Of a stretch of DNA of 64,000 nucleotides, positions 21,101 through 31,500 are shown piece by piece. The notes beneath the pieces are model-generated. The model ran no database searches. It was not told the origin of the DNA and worked only from the letters and a program-made list of their open reading frames with translations. Location: contig JAKZAN010000007.1 of NCBI GenBank assembly GCA_023053545.1, positions 6,138,001-6,202,000 of the forward strand, given 5' to 3'. The position numbers were made by a program, and so were the translations under genes. Origin of the DNA: Lepidurus packardi. Taxonomy: Eukaryota > Arthropoda > Branchiopoda > Notostraca > Triopsidae. How positions within the stretch are numbered: position 1 is the stretch's first letter; every line of letters begins with the position of its first letter.

Positions 21101-23624
21101 GTCCATAATATGTTTGGATGACGAGCTGTCTTTGCAGCTCGGAAAACTTGGAATTCGTTTAGAGCAAGCCTTTGGAGGCCCAAGAGATATCGAATTTGCT
21201 GTTGCAGAAGTACAATTCCCACGTGGCCCCTTTCTCTTAACTTCGTTTTCTTTTTATTATATTATTACAGCGGAAAATCTATCTTCTACAAGCAAGGCCC
21301 ATCACAGCTTTAGATAATTGGACCGATTTTGAACTAAGTCACGAGCAAGATACGCCAATCATGTGCGATAATGAACATCTCACTAAAGCAAATACGGGGT
21401 AGAAAATTTTTCGTTTTTTTTGTTTTATTTGCGTTATTTTCTTAAATGCTAAACTTGGGTTTGTATTAGGGAGGTGCTTCCGGGATCATCTTCACCTTTG
21501 ACTTTATCCACCTTGTGCCGCCTGTTGGACTTGGGCATCCAAAGATCCTTGACAGAGAAGATTGGAAGACCATGGGAAGTGTGCCCCTGGGTGGTTAAAC
21601 AGATCGGCTTTTCTCAGTATCATGTTTTCCTCAACGTTATTAACACTATACTAAACTCCAATGATAAGACGTTAAACGTTGCAAATTACGCCGTAGATAT
21701 GGCTGTTTTTGGTCATATAGTGACGGACGAAAAATTGCATGCTTTATCTGTTGAAAGATTCGGCATTCTTGCTCGCTCTAAGAAATTGTGGAAGTACTAC
21801 TATATTCTAAAGGTAAGCTACATTTACGAAGTCTGTTTATCAAAGTCTGTTTTGTTAACTTCCGTTTTCTTGTTAGAACTCTGGTCATAACAGTTATAGT
21901 TCTTGTTATCATAGGATTTCTTGTTTAATCGTAAGAGGACGAAGAAAACTGCAGCACGTTTTGAGCACTTCAATATACCCGCAGAAAATTTCCATGAAGC
22001 CGAAGATTTATATCATTGCATATGCCGGAAACTACCCGATATGCATCATGTAAGGGAACGCAGGTTTTAATGGGTTTTTCAACCTCTAAATCTCGTGTAC
22101 ATACATCCGTGTCTGTAGATTAGTTATATTCACACCTTGACCAGTGAAGCGGCAACTACGGCACAATTAATTGCGTTTATTTTACTATTGGATGGAAGGA
22201 CCGAGTTGACTTCTGAGTTATTATCTGAGATATCAATCCTCTTCTCGTCGTGTTCGGATGTCGAGTCAGCTGAAGTGCCTGTGGCTTTAAAAAAAATTGC
22301 CGAAGCTATCAAGAGTTCTGAAGAGGGCAATGAATTCGTTGACATGTCCACTGACGTGGGCGCTGTTTGGTTGCAGACCGATCCCGGAAAGCCTGGAATT
22401 CAGTATCGCGAGTTCATCAAGAGACATGGACACAGGTGCATCAGAGAAGTATAAATACGTCCCTCGAACGTAAGTTAAAGGTTAAAGTGTTTCGTGTTTC
22501 TTTTAGTTTGATTTGGCCATTAAAACATGGGGAATGGATCCTAGAAGTTTAGTATCAATCTTGCAAACAGTAATTTGCACACCTGAGCAGCACATGATTG
22601 AGAAACACGGCGATGAATGGAAAACTGTTTTAAATCGCTTTAAACCGAGTATACAGTAAGTCAGTACTTATTTTGTCTGTATGTTATACTAGCGTAAACC
22701 TTTCTAGGCGTGCTATGAAATGGATTGTTCCCGTTACTCGATCGGCTGTAGGTTGCAGAGAACAAACAAAGTCCTTGCTAATCCGCACAGTACACGCATT
22801 CCGACTAGCCTATCAAAGACTAGGAAATTTACTAGTTTATGAGGGAAAACTTCCCGAAGCCGAATTAGTTTACTATTTTTCGCATTACGAGCTTGGATTA
22901 TTAATCAAAACGCGCGATCCTCAACTCATTGCCAAGTATGTTACTTAAATGCGGATCTACTGTGCTCAGGTGCATTATGTTTGCTTGTTTCCCAGAGCTG
23001 TACGCCGACGTAAGATGTATGCAAGCTGGGATCTTTTACAGTTTCCAGAAATTTGTGCAGGGTTGCCAGAACCGGTACGCGCTTTGTTTTCTATGCGTTT
23101 GTTTTCTATGCAGACCTTTTTCTCATTCAATGCGTTCAGGACAAAGCTACGAGCGATAATGATATGGCTGTAAGTACCATTTCCCTTAAAGGGACTCCAG
23201 TCTACCGAGGCCAAGTCAAAGGACCGGCTAGGGTTGTACTGACATTGGAAGACGCGAAGTTGATCCGCCCGGGGGATATATTGATAACCCGATCCACGGA
23301 TATCGGGTGGAGTCCTTATTTTCCGCTGCTCTCAGGAGTCGTAACGGAACTGGGAGGCCTCATATCACACGGTATATTCACGCAGTTATTGTGTATCTAC
23401 ATGTATTGATACCAGTTAACAAACAGGCGCGGTGGTAGCTAGAGAGTATGGTCTTCCTTGTATTGTCGGAGCTCAGAGAGCTACGCAGTTATTTCGATCA
23501 GGTAAACAGTTCGATTCGTGTAGTGTTAGCGTGTATTGATTTATTTACATCCATTGAAATAGGCGACTTGGTAGTCTTGGATGGAAGTACCGGCATTCTT
23601 GCCAAAGTTGAGGCTAACTCTTAG
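18191..23624 (+). CDS. Rifampicin-phosphotransferase-like / putative PEP synthase, membrane-anchored
   Basis: Twenty-two exons keep phase throughout: 18191-18308, 18365-18543, 18597-18955, 19019-19132, 19276-19500, 19563-19841, 19905-20106, 20163-20308, 20356-20610, 20672-20819, 20879-20996, 21061-21209, 21271-21398, 21470-21812, 21915-22049, 22119-22448, 22507-22655, 22708-22935, 22996-23074, 23140-23371, 23427-23501, 23563-23624; 1350 residues. Residues 2-24 form a hydrophobic helix followed by basic residues (membrane anchor). Residues about 25-455 are a region I do not recognise. About 460-780 is the PPDK_N ATP-binding domain (VGGKGSSLAQL, FAVRSSALGEDG, AGVLFTVDPSTGNP, YLLQARPIT). The middle begins NTGEVLPGSSSPLT. 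The C-terminal 70 residues are the swivelling His domain (TELGGLISHGAVVAREYGLP, His near 1305). There is no C-terminal TIM-barrel PEP/pyruvate domain, so true PEP synthase activity is unlikely. Arthropod homologs are commonly named putative PEP synthase; function unknown. Confidence 0.9.
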
Positions 23625-23670
23625 TCTGAATCACAAACACAAATGTAGACATGCGGATCAAACATGAACC

Positions 23671-23676
23671 AATAAA
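23671..23676 (+). promoter_or_regulatory. Candidate polyadenylation signal of the RPH-like gene
   Basis: AATAAA 47 bases after the stop; a second AATAAA follows at 23690-23695. Confidence 0.55.
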
Positions 23677-23803
23677 ATAGTGTCACGTCAATAAATGTAT
23701 TGCAAAGGCGGACAACAACTTGCATTTATAAGGCAAGGTTTTAAGGCACACAGTCTTGGATACAAGCAATCGACAAAATAGTTTCTCTGAACCAAGGAAC
23801 ACT

Positions 23804-24310
23804 TTAGGGAATTCGCTCAGCATTTTTCGGTTTTCGCTTGCAGCAACTGCAACATCCCCTAGGCTTTTTGTCGTCCTTAGATTTATCGTCGCCCTCGCAG
23901 CAAACGTAAGATTTTCGGCAGCAGCAAACGATGAACACAACAGCTGTCAGGATAAACAGAATTCCACCCCAAATTTTTATCTGCTTAGACCTATAGTGTT
24001 TAAAAGAAGAATAGAACTGTAATTCGTACTATCTTTTAGAATTTTGAACAGTCTTACATAGATGCCGTCATAGACGGAGTATCGCAGCAAGATGGCCCTG
24101 CTGAATCTCGGCAGCAGCTCTGAGTCGATTGACATTTGTAGATATTATTGGGGTCGTCGATTGGTTCGGCGTCATTAACAACGCAGTTCAAGGCTATTAG
24201 TAATTTAAAATCTTAATCTCGTCCTAAATACAAACGCGAGTTTTACCCATAGATCCGGCCAAAAGTACGGCAAAAATGAGTCCATGGTAAATCATATTCG
24301 GGGAATTCAT
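23804..24310 (-). CDS. Small Cys-rich type I membrane protein (VOPP1/WBP1/shisa-like layout)
   Basis: Not a single open frame: it was assembled from three minus-strand exons, 24310-24247, 24193-24058 and 23990-23804, with consensus GT-AG borders and continuous phase; 128 residues. Residues 1-21 are a signal peptide (core LIFAVLLAGSM). The lumenal part carries paired cysteines (YKCQSTQSCCRDSAGPSCCD). One transmembrane helix follows (KIWGGILFILTAVVFIV), then CCC at the membrane face and a cytosolic tail with further CC pairs (VCCEG, GCCSCCKRK), typical palmitoylation candidates. The layout recalls VOPP1/WBP1L/shisa/CYYR1 adaptor proteins, but no family-defining motif was confirmed. A second in-frame Met at 24295 is also possible. 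The stop is 180 bases from the stop of the convergent RPH-like gene. Confidence 0.75.
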
Positions 24311-24783
24311 GGTGCGTAACGGATTTGGTTATTGTTTCAACTTTGAGACACGAGAGTTAGTAACGCACTGGCCTCTCAATGCCAGGTCAGAAGGTCGTGG
24401 GGCAGTTAGTAAAAGTGGTTTCCTTGGTGACTGGTCAATAGAAAGGAATTGCCAGTGCGCTGCCGTCACGGAATTCGTCGACCGGGGGAAAGGTTCTTCG
24501 TGGACATGCGCACTTTTAGCTGGGGAATCGACTTCTTCACAAGTTTATAACCACTCTAGTCGTCCAAACGCAATGCGGCAGCAGTTTTATTAATATCATT
24601 TGTAAGTAATAAACTTGAATAGCTTAAAAATTTGAACGGTATTCTAGTTCACTATTCCAGATTCAAATTTCGAGCCAATAAAGCGCCGTTGTAAGGATGT
24701 CGGAGACAGAAACCAGGGACGTTACAGACCTTCAGTTGGCAGCCCTACATCAGTCTTCATCCTCCGACTGTGTGCACGCTGAA
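24311..24783. promoter_or_regulatory. Divergent region between the Cys-rich membrane gene and RPL14
   Basis: About 470 bases between the divergent starts. It includes an in-frame ATG at 24697 upstream of the canonical RPL14 start. No TOP tract or TATA could be fixed with confidence. Confidence 0.35.
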
Positions 24784-25969
24784 ATGGTGAGTGTATTTTG
24801 TCCATATATTTACATGTTTATTTCGCGTTTTTCGCTGTATTCTAAGATATTTGAGTGACAAAGTGTAGCTCAACATGATGAACCCCATTTCGTGATAGGA
24901 ATTGCCGGCTGATCGATAAATGAAGCCAATTTTATTCTGAAAGCATACTTTGCATTGTCAGCGTGCTATCCTACATGTAAAACTTCACAGAAGGTTGTTT
25001 AATGATGTATCATTTTCTTTCTAGCCGTTCAGACGGTTTGTAGAAGTCGGCCGAGTGGTGTACATCGCCGAAGGCCCAGACAGCGGCAAAATTGCATCCA
25101 TCGTTGATATCATTGACCAGAATAGGGTAAGTTGTACCGTTGTAAGCCGCATGTTTTCATTGCCAGTGTATTCGTTATGATGAACCTTATTCTATGATAG
25201 GAATTGCCGGCTGATCGATATGTGAAGCCAATTTTTTATCTGATTCTTGCGAGACTTTATTTTGATAATTTTATAGACGAAAGTTATACAAATAGTAATA
25301 TGCTGTATCTTTTATAATCCAGGCTGTTCTTGATGGACCCAGCAGCGGAGTTAACCGTCAGTGCCGCCGTTTTAATGAAGTGCACTTGACTGACTTTGTT
25401 GTTAAGATCCAAAGTGGTGCCTCTACACATGCTGTCCGAAATGCTTGGGCTGTTGCCGAAGTAGACAAGAAATGGAACACCACCTCTTGGGCTAAGCGCA
25501 TTGAAGCTCGTGAAAAGGTGATATACATTACCTCTGTCGTATCTGTAATTCCATAGTCACGTGGAATGGCAGATACCTTAGACACTTGTGTTAAAGTCGA
25601 GCCGTTTTAATGATGATGTAATTTGCGTCTGAGTAACTCTTGGTGGACTCCATGCCTGCTGTCCTTAAGCCAGGATCTTACACTGCTTACAAACTTACTT
25701 CTGAGGCACATGTTTTGTCAGTTAGTTTGAAATGACAAAAGTTGTTCTAAACGCAAGAACTAAAGATTTTTTTCGATTTTTAGCGCGCCTCTTTGACAGA
25801 CTTGGAGCGATTCAAGGTCGGCAAGGCCAAGCAAGCCCGCAACCGCTTAGTCCGTAATGCTTTCACCTCTTTGAAGCGTTTGGGATCCAAATCGAAGAAA
25901 GTTGCTCGTGATAACGCACGCGTTATCGTGTTGAGGAACAAAGCCAAGGCAAGCAAAGCTAAGAAATAA
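24784..25969 (+). CDS. RPL14: 60S ribosomal protein L14 (eL14), host of three snoRNAs
   Basis: Structural protein of the large ribosomal subunit. Exons: 24784-24786 (ATG only), 25025-25126, 25323-25517, 25784-25969; 161 residues. Conserved blocks: [68 protein letters not shown] and a basic C-terminus. Splitting the initiator Met from the rest by intron 1 is a classic ribosomal-protein layout. The reading frame is open upstream of this Met to another ATG at 24697, which would add 29 unrelated residues; I prefer the canonical start because the family begins [11 protein letters not shown]. Each of the three introns contains a C/D box snoRNA candidate (see separate entries), so the gene probably doubles as a snoRNA host. 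Confidence 0.95.
24870..24945 (+). ncRNA. C/D box snoRNA (SNORD65-like guide), copy 1, RPL14 intron 1
   Basis: Box C ATGATGA at 24875-24881, box D' CTGA at 24909-24912, box D CTGA at 24937-24940, inside a ribosomal-protein intron. The ten bases ending one base before D' (GGAATTGCCG) pair, with one G-U, to the universal 18S 530-loop segment GCGGUAAUUCC. The fifth base upstream of D' faces the U next to the conserved G626, the site numbered Um627 in human, which is guided there by SNORD65 (HBII-135). Terminal stem weak (GCT/AGC). The guide before D is not conserved between the two copies. Confidence 0.8.
25172..25248 (+). ncRNA. C/D box snoRNA (SNORD65-like guide), copy 2, RPL14 intron 2
   Basis: Paralogue of the snoRNA in intron 1. 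Box C ATGATGA 25177-25183, D' CTGA 25211-25214, D CTGA 25240-25243. The stretch from GATAGGAATTGCCGGCTGATCG through GAAGCCAATTTT is shared with copy 1, while flanking intron sequence is unrelated, which argues that the element itself is under selection or recently duplicated. Same predicted 18S Um627-type target. Confidence 0.8.
25539..25576. repeat. Strong hairpin in RPL14 intron 3
   Basis: Arms GTATCTG/CAGATAC and ATTCCA/TGGAAT separated by a 2x2 internal loop, with an 8-base apical loop. It could be the 5' hairpin of an H/ACA RNA or an unrelated inverted repeat; no clear H or ACA box was found at the right spacing. Confidence 0.45.
25602..25712 (+). ncRNA. Probable C/D box snoRNA (SNORD83-like guide), RPL14 intron 3
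   Basis: Box C ATGATGA 25610-25616, D' CTGA 25629-25632, D CTGA 25701-25704, with a GCC/GGC terminal pairing. The twelve bases between C and D' end in GTAATTTGCGT, whose reverse complement matches the universal 18S stretch CGCAAAUUAC over ten bases plus a G-U. The fifth base before D' faces the first A of the AAA, which I equate with human Am468, the SNORD83 (U83) target; this numbering is from memory. A separate strong hairpin lies upstream in the same intron (25539-25576). Confidence 0.55.
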
Positions 25970-26167
25970 GTTGACACCAGAGCGTGCTGCAATGTGCTTT
26001 GGTTCTGCTACGTCCATCTGCAAACAATACACTGCTGCAAGTTCCATCAACGCGATTTTTCAAGATCATCTTGTATTAATAGTTTATTCCAAGGGGTATA
26101 GTTAACAGCAAATATTAGCTTAGCTTATTACTGGTACGGAGGGAAGGAACGTTATTTTTTCTGCAGT

Positions 26168-28278
26168 TTATGTGTCAACTGTGGTAAATCCATCTTGCCC
26201 AATCACACAAGGTGTCGAGGTATGTTTCAGGCATTTTTGCTAGGATACATGATTAATTTCTTATCTCAACTTTTATTTCAACTTACCTTCTTAAAACGTT
26301 TTTGATTGCGAGATGAAGAAGGCCCATTTAAGGAAAGATTAGCCAGGGGATTAATGCGAAGAAAACTTGCCATCGTTACCGTACAGTCTAAACCAAAAGT
26401 ACGTTCCAAAGTTGTTGTAGATGGTCCAGCTTCTCTACTGTAAACTATGGTGGTGACCACTTCGCTAACAGCTGCTGGTGCGCGTTGAGCTGTGCTAGAT
26501 ATACTGGACCCCGCATTCGAAGGTGAATTTAATGAAGCAGTTGCTATTTCATTCACAAGTTCATTCTGAGCTGCTGGAGCTAGTATGGCGGTCTCCCTAT
26601 TATCAACCGACCTGAAAAGAGTAGCCGAGTCCGACGTTTCGCTGGCAAGACTGTCCTCAATGCGAGACCGTTTGCTGACTGAAACTTGATCTTCACGTAG
26701 TTTACGCTTAGGTTTTTGCACCGTTCCTGCAAAAACTAACTCAGTTTGTGCCTCAACTACGATTTCGGTTGGTGTATCGACCGAGGCCTTAGGTAAAGCC
26801 TTGAATCGTTTAGGAGAAGGGAAAGGAGAGTTCGCTGCTGCGTCTAGCTCTCGTTTAATAGGTATGGTAGTAGTATTTAGCTGAGTTGCACACATAGAGC
26901 TTGTGGAAGCGAAAGGAGCGTTGTGGGTTGACGACTCGGGCGTAGGAACAAGCCGAGGTTCCGTACTTTGGGTAGATTGTGAGTAAGCTTTAGAATATGG
27001 GTTGCAATAATGACTTGTTGAAGAAAAAGCGATCGCTAATCCAATTTCAGACTCTGGGACTAGTCTCTTGTTGGCTCCACTTAGCATCTCTACAAGAATA
27101 TTAAAGTATTTTAAGAATATTAAGAAAATTGCGTTATGATACGCTACTACCTTTGGCACTGTTCAGCATCTCAATGCTTTCGCTGTTCTGTGTGTCGTTT
27201 CGGCCTGTAGGTACACTTTCGACCAATATAAAGTCGCTTTCAAGTAACTTCTCAGACGAATTTTGGTCTAATAACATGGTTCTACCTCCTATAAACTTCA
27301 AATTTTAAGTAACTATTTATTCATTTTTTAGAAACATCTACCGGCAAAAGTTATTCCCAGCTTTAAGCGTTTTAGTTGTCTCGGAGAAGTAAAGAGGAAC
27401 GTTTTGTTGTCAAATATGGATGACCGCTTGGCGTTGGGCAATAGTGACATTCTCTTCTCTACTAACTGTGGTTCATTGACTTTTGGTTGATAGTCGACTA
27501 CTTTGGCACGGTAATCAAAAGGAGAAATATTTTTCCAATTGGCAAAATATTCCGGGGTGACTATAGGCTTTGCAGCGGCCAGGGCGCACATAACCTAAAC
27601 TCTTTGTAAGTTACTCATTCTCAAGATTTTTTCATTCACCTTTGGAGTGTACGTCAATTCTTTTACTACGAGGTGCGTAACCGAGGTGTCCCATTCTGAA
27701 ACCAACCTGCCACCTAACGCAGTCAAGTTATTTCTCAGCTCCTGCTTCAAATCTTCCGGAAACAACGATGTAGTTACTACTATAGGTATGGATTTTAGTC
27801 TAACAAATTCGATTAGTAGTTAATTCCGCAAGTGTACGAGAGAAGTACCTGAAACTGCTACTGTTTCTTCCAAACTTAATCGTATCCCCGATATTCAAGT
27901 CTATAGGTGTGAAGGCCAAAACTTGCCTGTCATTCACAAACGTATTGAACCTAGAACTCAAATCTTCTAAAACTGCTTTTCCAGATGTTGCTGTATTTTC
28001 AACCTAAACACAGTAAGCAATATAATTGCCAATGCTTGTTTATTTCAAACTAGTAAGAAGTAAATTTTACTTTCTGTTGTGTCGTAATTTTGGCATGTTT
28101 TCTACTAACTGAGGAATCCTCGGGTAAGCAAATATCACAGTCTTTGCGTCCAACCATATACACCTGGTTAGGGAGCAGGCGCCATTCTGCATCTAGAAAT
28201 TACGAGGATCAGGCTGATAAATTTTTCCATAATTAATGATAAGATCATACCTTCAGTACAATGTTTCAGAACTAACAT
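26168..28278 (-). CDS. NBN: Nibrin (NBS1), MRN complex subunit
   Basis: DNA double-strand-break sensor and scaffold of MRE11-RAD50-NBS1. Exons on the minus strand: 28278-28251, 28192-28071, 28003-27849, 27799-27640, 27594-27342, 27288-27151, 27089-26287, 26239-26168; 576 residues in phase. Domains in order: FHA (VGRKDCDICLPEDSSVSRKHA, then RFNTFVNDRQ), first BRCT (ALGGRLVSEWDTSVTHLVV, ALAAAKPIVTPEYF), second BRCT (FDNKTFLFTSPRQLKR, ITFAGGR, ending LVPESEIGLAIAF), a long low-complexity linker, and the MRE11-binding FKK region near the C-terminus (NQKRFKK). It ends about 25 residues after that motif with VIGQDGF in place of the usual IIGGSDL, and the acidic/aromatic ATM-binding tail of vertebrates is not seen. 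Human NBN is 754 residues, so the linker is shortened. It converges on RPL14; AATAAA for this strand at 26088-26083. Confidence 0.9.
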
Positions 28279-28553
28279 TGCTCGTATTTGTAATCGAAAT
28301 CCTTCTTAGAAAGTCCTTTCCAAATGTATAGCTCCAGGCTAAACATGGGCTAAAGCATGGGGACTAGAGCTTGGCGAGGTCGACGCCTGCGCAGGAGCCA
28401 GACTTGGGCACTTTGTTCTCATCGAACTTCCGTCCTTCAGAGCCCCCAACGCCAGACACGACCACACTGCCAGCGCTCTATCGGCTTCAGCCATTTGCTT
28501 GAACAGTTGAACGGACTTAGTCTCACAAAGGTAGTTTTTTCGATATCAGGAAA
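28279..28553. promoter_or_regulatory. Head-to-head NBN / TOP1 promoter
   Basis: Only 275 bases separate the divergent start codons, so the two DNA-maintenance genes very likely share a bidirectional promoter. The interval is richer in GC than its surroundings around 28360-28480. Confidence 0.6.
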
Positions 28554-31500
28554 ATGACCGATCCGGGAGCCGAACAGCGCAATGGAATTCACGTAAGTGT
28601 GTAGAATTAAATTTTAGTAGTCCATTGTAAGCAACAAAAATGGTGAAGTGCCCGACGTGCGACAAAACAGCCCCAGACACGGACGTATGGAGCAAAATTT
28701 TCTAAGTCCCAACATGGCGTCAGAAACTAAGTCCCAATCCCTGCAGGGCAAAGCGGCAAGGCAAGCGTGGCTGGCTTGGAAAAGCCATTGCACTAGTATA
28801 CGTTGTATTTTTTGTGCGATAAAGATTGTTTGGTCAACGCTCGTATATATTTATTTTTTATACAACAAGTTTTTAAACATTTGAGTGCACTCCTTAATTA
28901 ATTGCTTTAAACATTAATTTACAGGAGAAGAAACTCGATTCAAGTCCCGGAAAACGTGGTAAGGACCTTTTCCCCCACTATTTTCTTTTTTTGTTTTAAA
29001 AGTTCTGAGTTCTGAGCTATACGATGCTCACATGCCGTAAAAATCGAACGTTCCGTTTCATTTACGGAACGTCATATCAAGCATTCCAAGGGAGTGGTCT
29101 TCCGTCGTCCTTCAGGCAGGCGTGTTGATCCAACAGTTCTCTTTTTTATGCGTATTTTGTCTTAAAATTCACCCAGTTGAGCTCAAGTTCTTTGAATTGG
29201 CGTGCTCTTGTATTGTGTTATATTTCATACGTTGGATAAGCCATGCCAGTAAGTCTAAATCGTATTGCAAATCGTTTTCGTTTGGCAAATTTTGTTCCCA
29301 ATCATTGAATCAAAGTGAGGAGAGGAGTCAATAGATTGAATCAAAAGAAATTATTCAAAACACAATAGAAAATATTCATTTCATTTCATCAAAAGTGAGG
29401 AGTCAATAGATTTAGATTGCTAAGGAAAAGTCTTGTTTTTAGCGTCAAAAGGTAACGGAGTTAGCAATGGAGAACACCGATCAGAGAAGTCTTCTCCATC
29501 TCATAAGAAACACAAGCACAAGTCTTCCGAAAAAGACCGGGATAAAGATCGCGATCGTCATAAAGAGAAAGTCAAGGAAAGATCAAAGGAGAAGAGTCAT
29601 AAAGACAAAAAGCACAAATCGTCTGAAAAGGATAGAGACCGTGACCGGCATAAGGAGAAGAGCAAAAGTAAGGACCACGACCGCAAAAAAAGCGAGGAGA
29701 AGCACAAGATCAAGGTGGAGCCAAAACGGGAGCTTGACAGCGAGGACGATGTCCCTTTGGTGAGTGTGTAATATACGCAACCTATAATAAAGTAATGACA
29801 TGTTTGCTTTTCAGTCGACAAGCAAACGGTATGCTTTTTCCGACGACGAAGATGATGACACGCCTTTATCGATAAGGAAAAAAGTTAAAGAAGAGGTTGT
29901 TCCGAAAAACGAGAAAAAGTCCGTGAAGCAAGAAAAGCCAGACAAGGGCACCCCCTTGAAGAAGGAAGTGAAAGAAAAGTCAAACAAGCGCAAAGTGGAT
30001 GATGAAGATGATTTCAAACCAGTAATTTATCTTACTTACCCTTTTTCTGAAGCATTCTAATTTTGGAAAATAGGCTGCCAAGAAAGCAAAGAAGTCTGAA
30101 GATAGAAAGGATAATGCCAAAGGTGGTACCGGTACTAGGAAAGGAAAAGCTAAGAAGGAAGAGGAGGAGGAAACATGGCGTTGGTTAGTAAATATTTTTA
30201 TTTGATTTCTGTTCGTTTTCTATTACTTGTTACTTATTGGTCGTTATCGTCTGCAGGTGGGAAGAAGAAAAGCATGCTGACGGAGTGAAATGGAAGACCC
30301 TTGTACACAAGGGGCCCGTGTTTGCTCCTGACTATGTTCCTCTGCCCAAGAACGTCAAGTTTCACTACAATGGAAAACATATGCAACTGTCACAGGACTC
30401 GGAAGAAATTGCAACATTTTATGGCAAAATGCTTGACCATGACTACACCACCAAAGAAATTTTCAATAAGAACTTTTTTAAGGACTGGCGGAAAACTATG
30501 ACTTCATCGGAAAGAGAAACCATTACAGATCTCAAGAAATGTGACTTTTCGGAAATGAACACGTACTTTAAAGAACAGAGCGAACAGAAAAAGAACATGA
30601 CCAAGGAAGAAAAGCTGAAAATTAAGCAAGAAAATGAAGAGATTGTGAAGGAGTATGGATGGTGCATCATTGATGGTCATAAACAGCGCATTGGCAATTT
30701 CAAAATTGAACCGCCTGGGTTGTTTCGCGGGCGCGGAGATCATCCCAAAATGGGCATGGTTAAGCGAAGAGTGATGCCTAGGGATGTTATTATCAACTGC
30801 TCAAAAGGTGAGCATGTACCCAAGCCCCCTGCTGGTCATAAGTGGAAGGAAGTTCGCTACGATAACCATGTAAGTTTGTCTTCATTTTATGTTTACTTGA
30901 TATTTTTTTAATCGGAAATATGTGATTATAATTTTGTTTTGTTTTTAGGTTACGTGGCTAGCTTCGTGGACAGAAAACGTTCAAGGTCAAGTGAAGTACG
31001 TCATGCTCAATTCTGCGTCGCGCCTTAAAGGAGAAAAGGATTGGGCAAAATATGAAGTTGCCCGGCAACTTAAATCGTCTGTAGAAACTATCCGCGAAAA
31101 CTACCGTCAAGACTGGAAGTCTAAGGAGATGAGAATTCGGCAAAGAGCTGTGGCCCTTTACTTTATTGATAAGGTAATTTGAGAACTTAATTTATCAATT
31201 ACGCCTTTGGGTACGTGTAGCTAAAGCTTGGATTTTCTGTAGTTGGCACTTAGGGCTGGTAATGAAAAGGACGAAGATCAAGCCGACACTGTTGGGTGTT
31301 GCTCTCTTCGTGTAGAGCACATACAATTGTTGGAAGAGAAGGATGGAAAGGAGTGTGTTGTCGTTTTCGATTTCCCCGGCAAGGATTCTATTCGTTACTA
31401 CAACGAGGTCCCAGTTGAAAAACGCGTTTTTAAGAATTTACAAATTTTCATGGAGAACAAGCAACCTGGGGACGATCTTTTCGACAGACTCAATGTAAGC

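Noticed and set aside
18191-23624. Bacterial contamination as source of the PEP-synthase-like gene
   Set aside because: It has over twenty GT-AG introns in phase and lies between ordinary animal genes.
27771-27790. Acceptor at 27781-27780 for the fourth NBN exon
   Set aside because: The acceptor at 27801-27800 keeps phase with the FHA exon and retains the RLKSIPIVV link; the later one breaks the frame.
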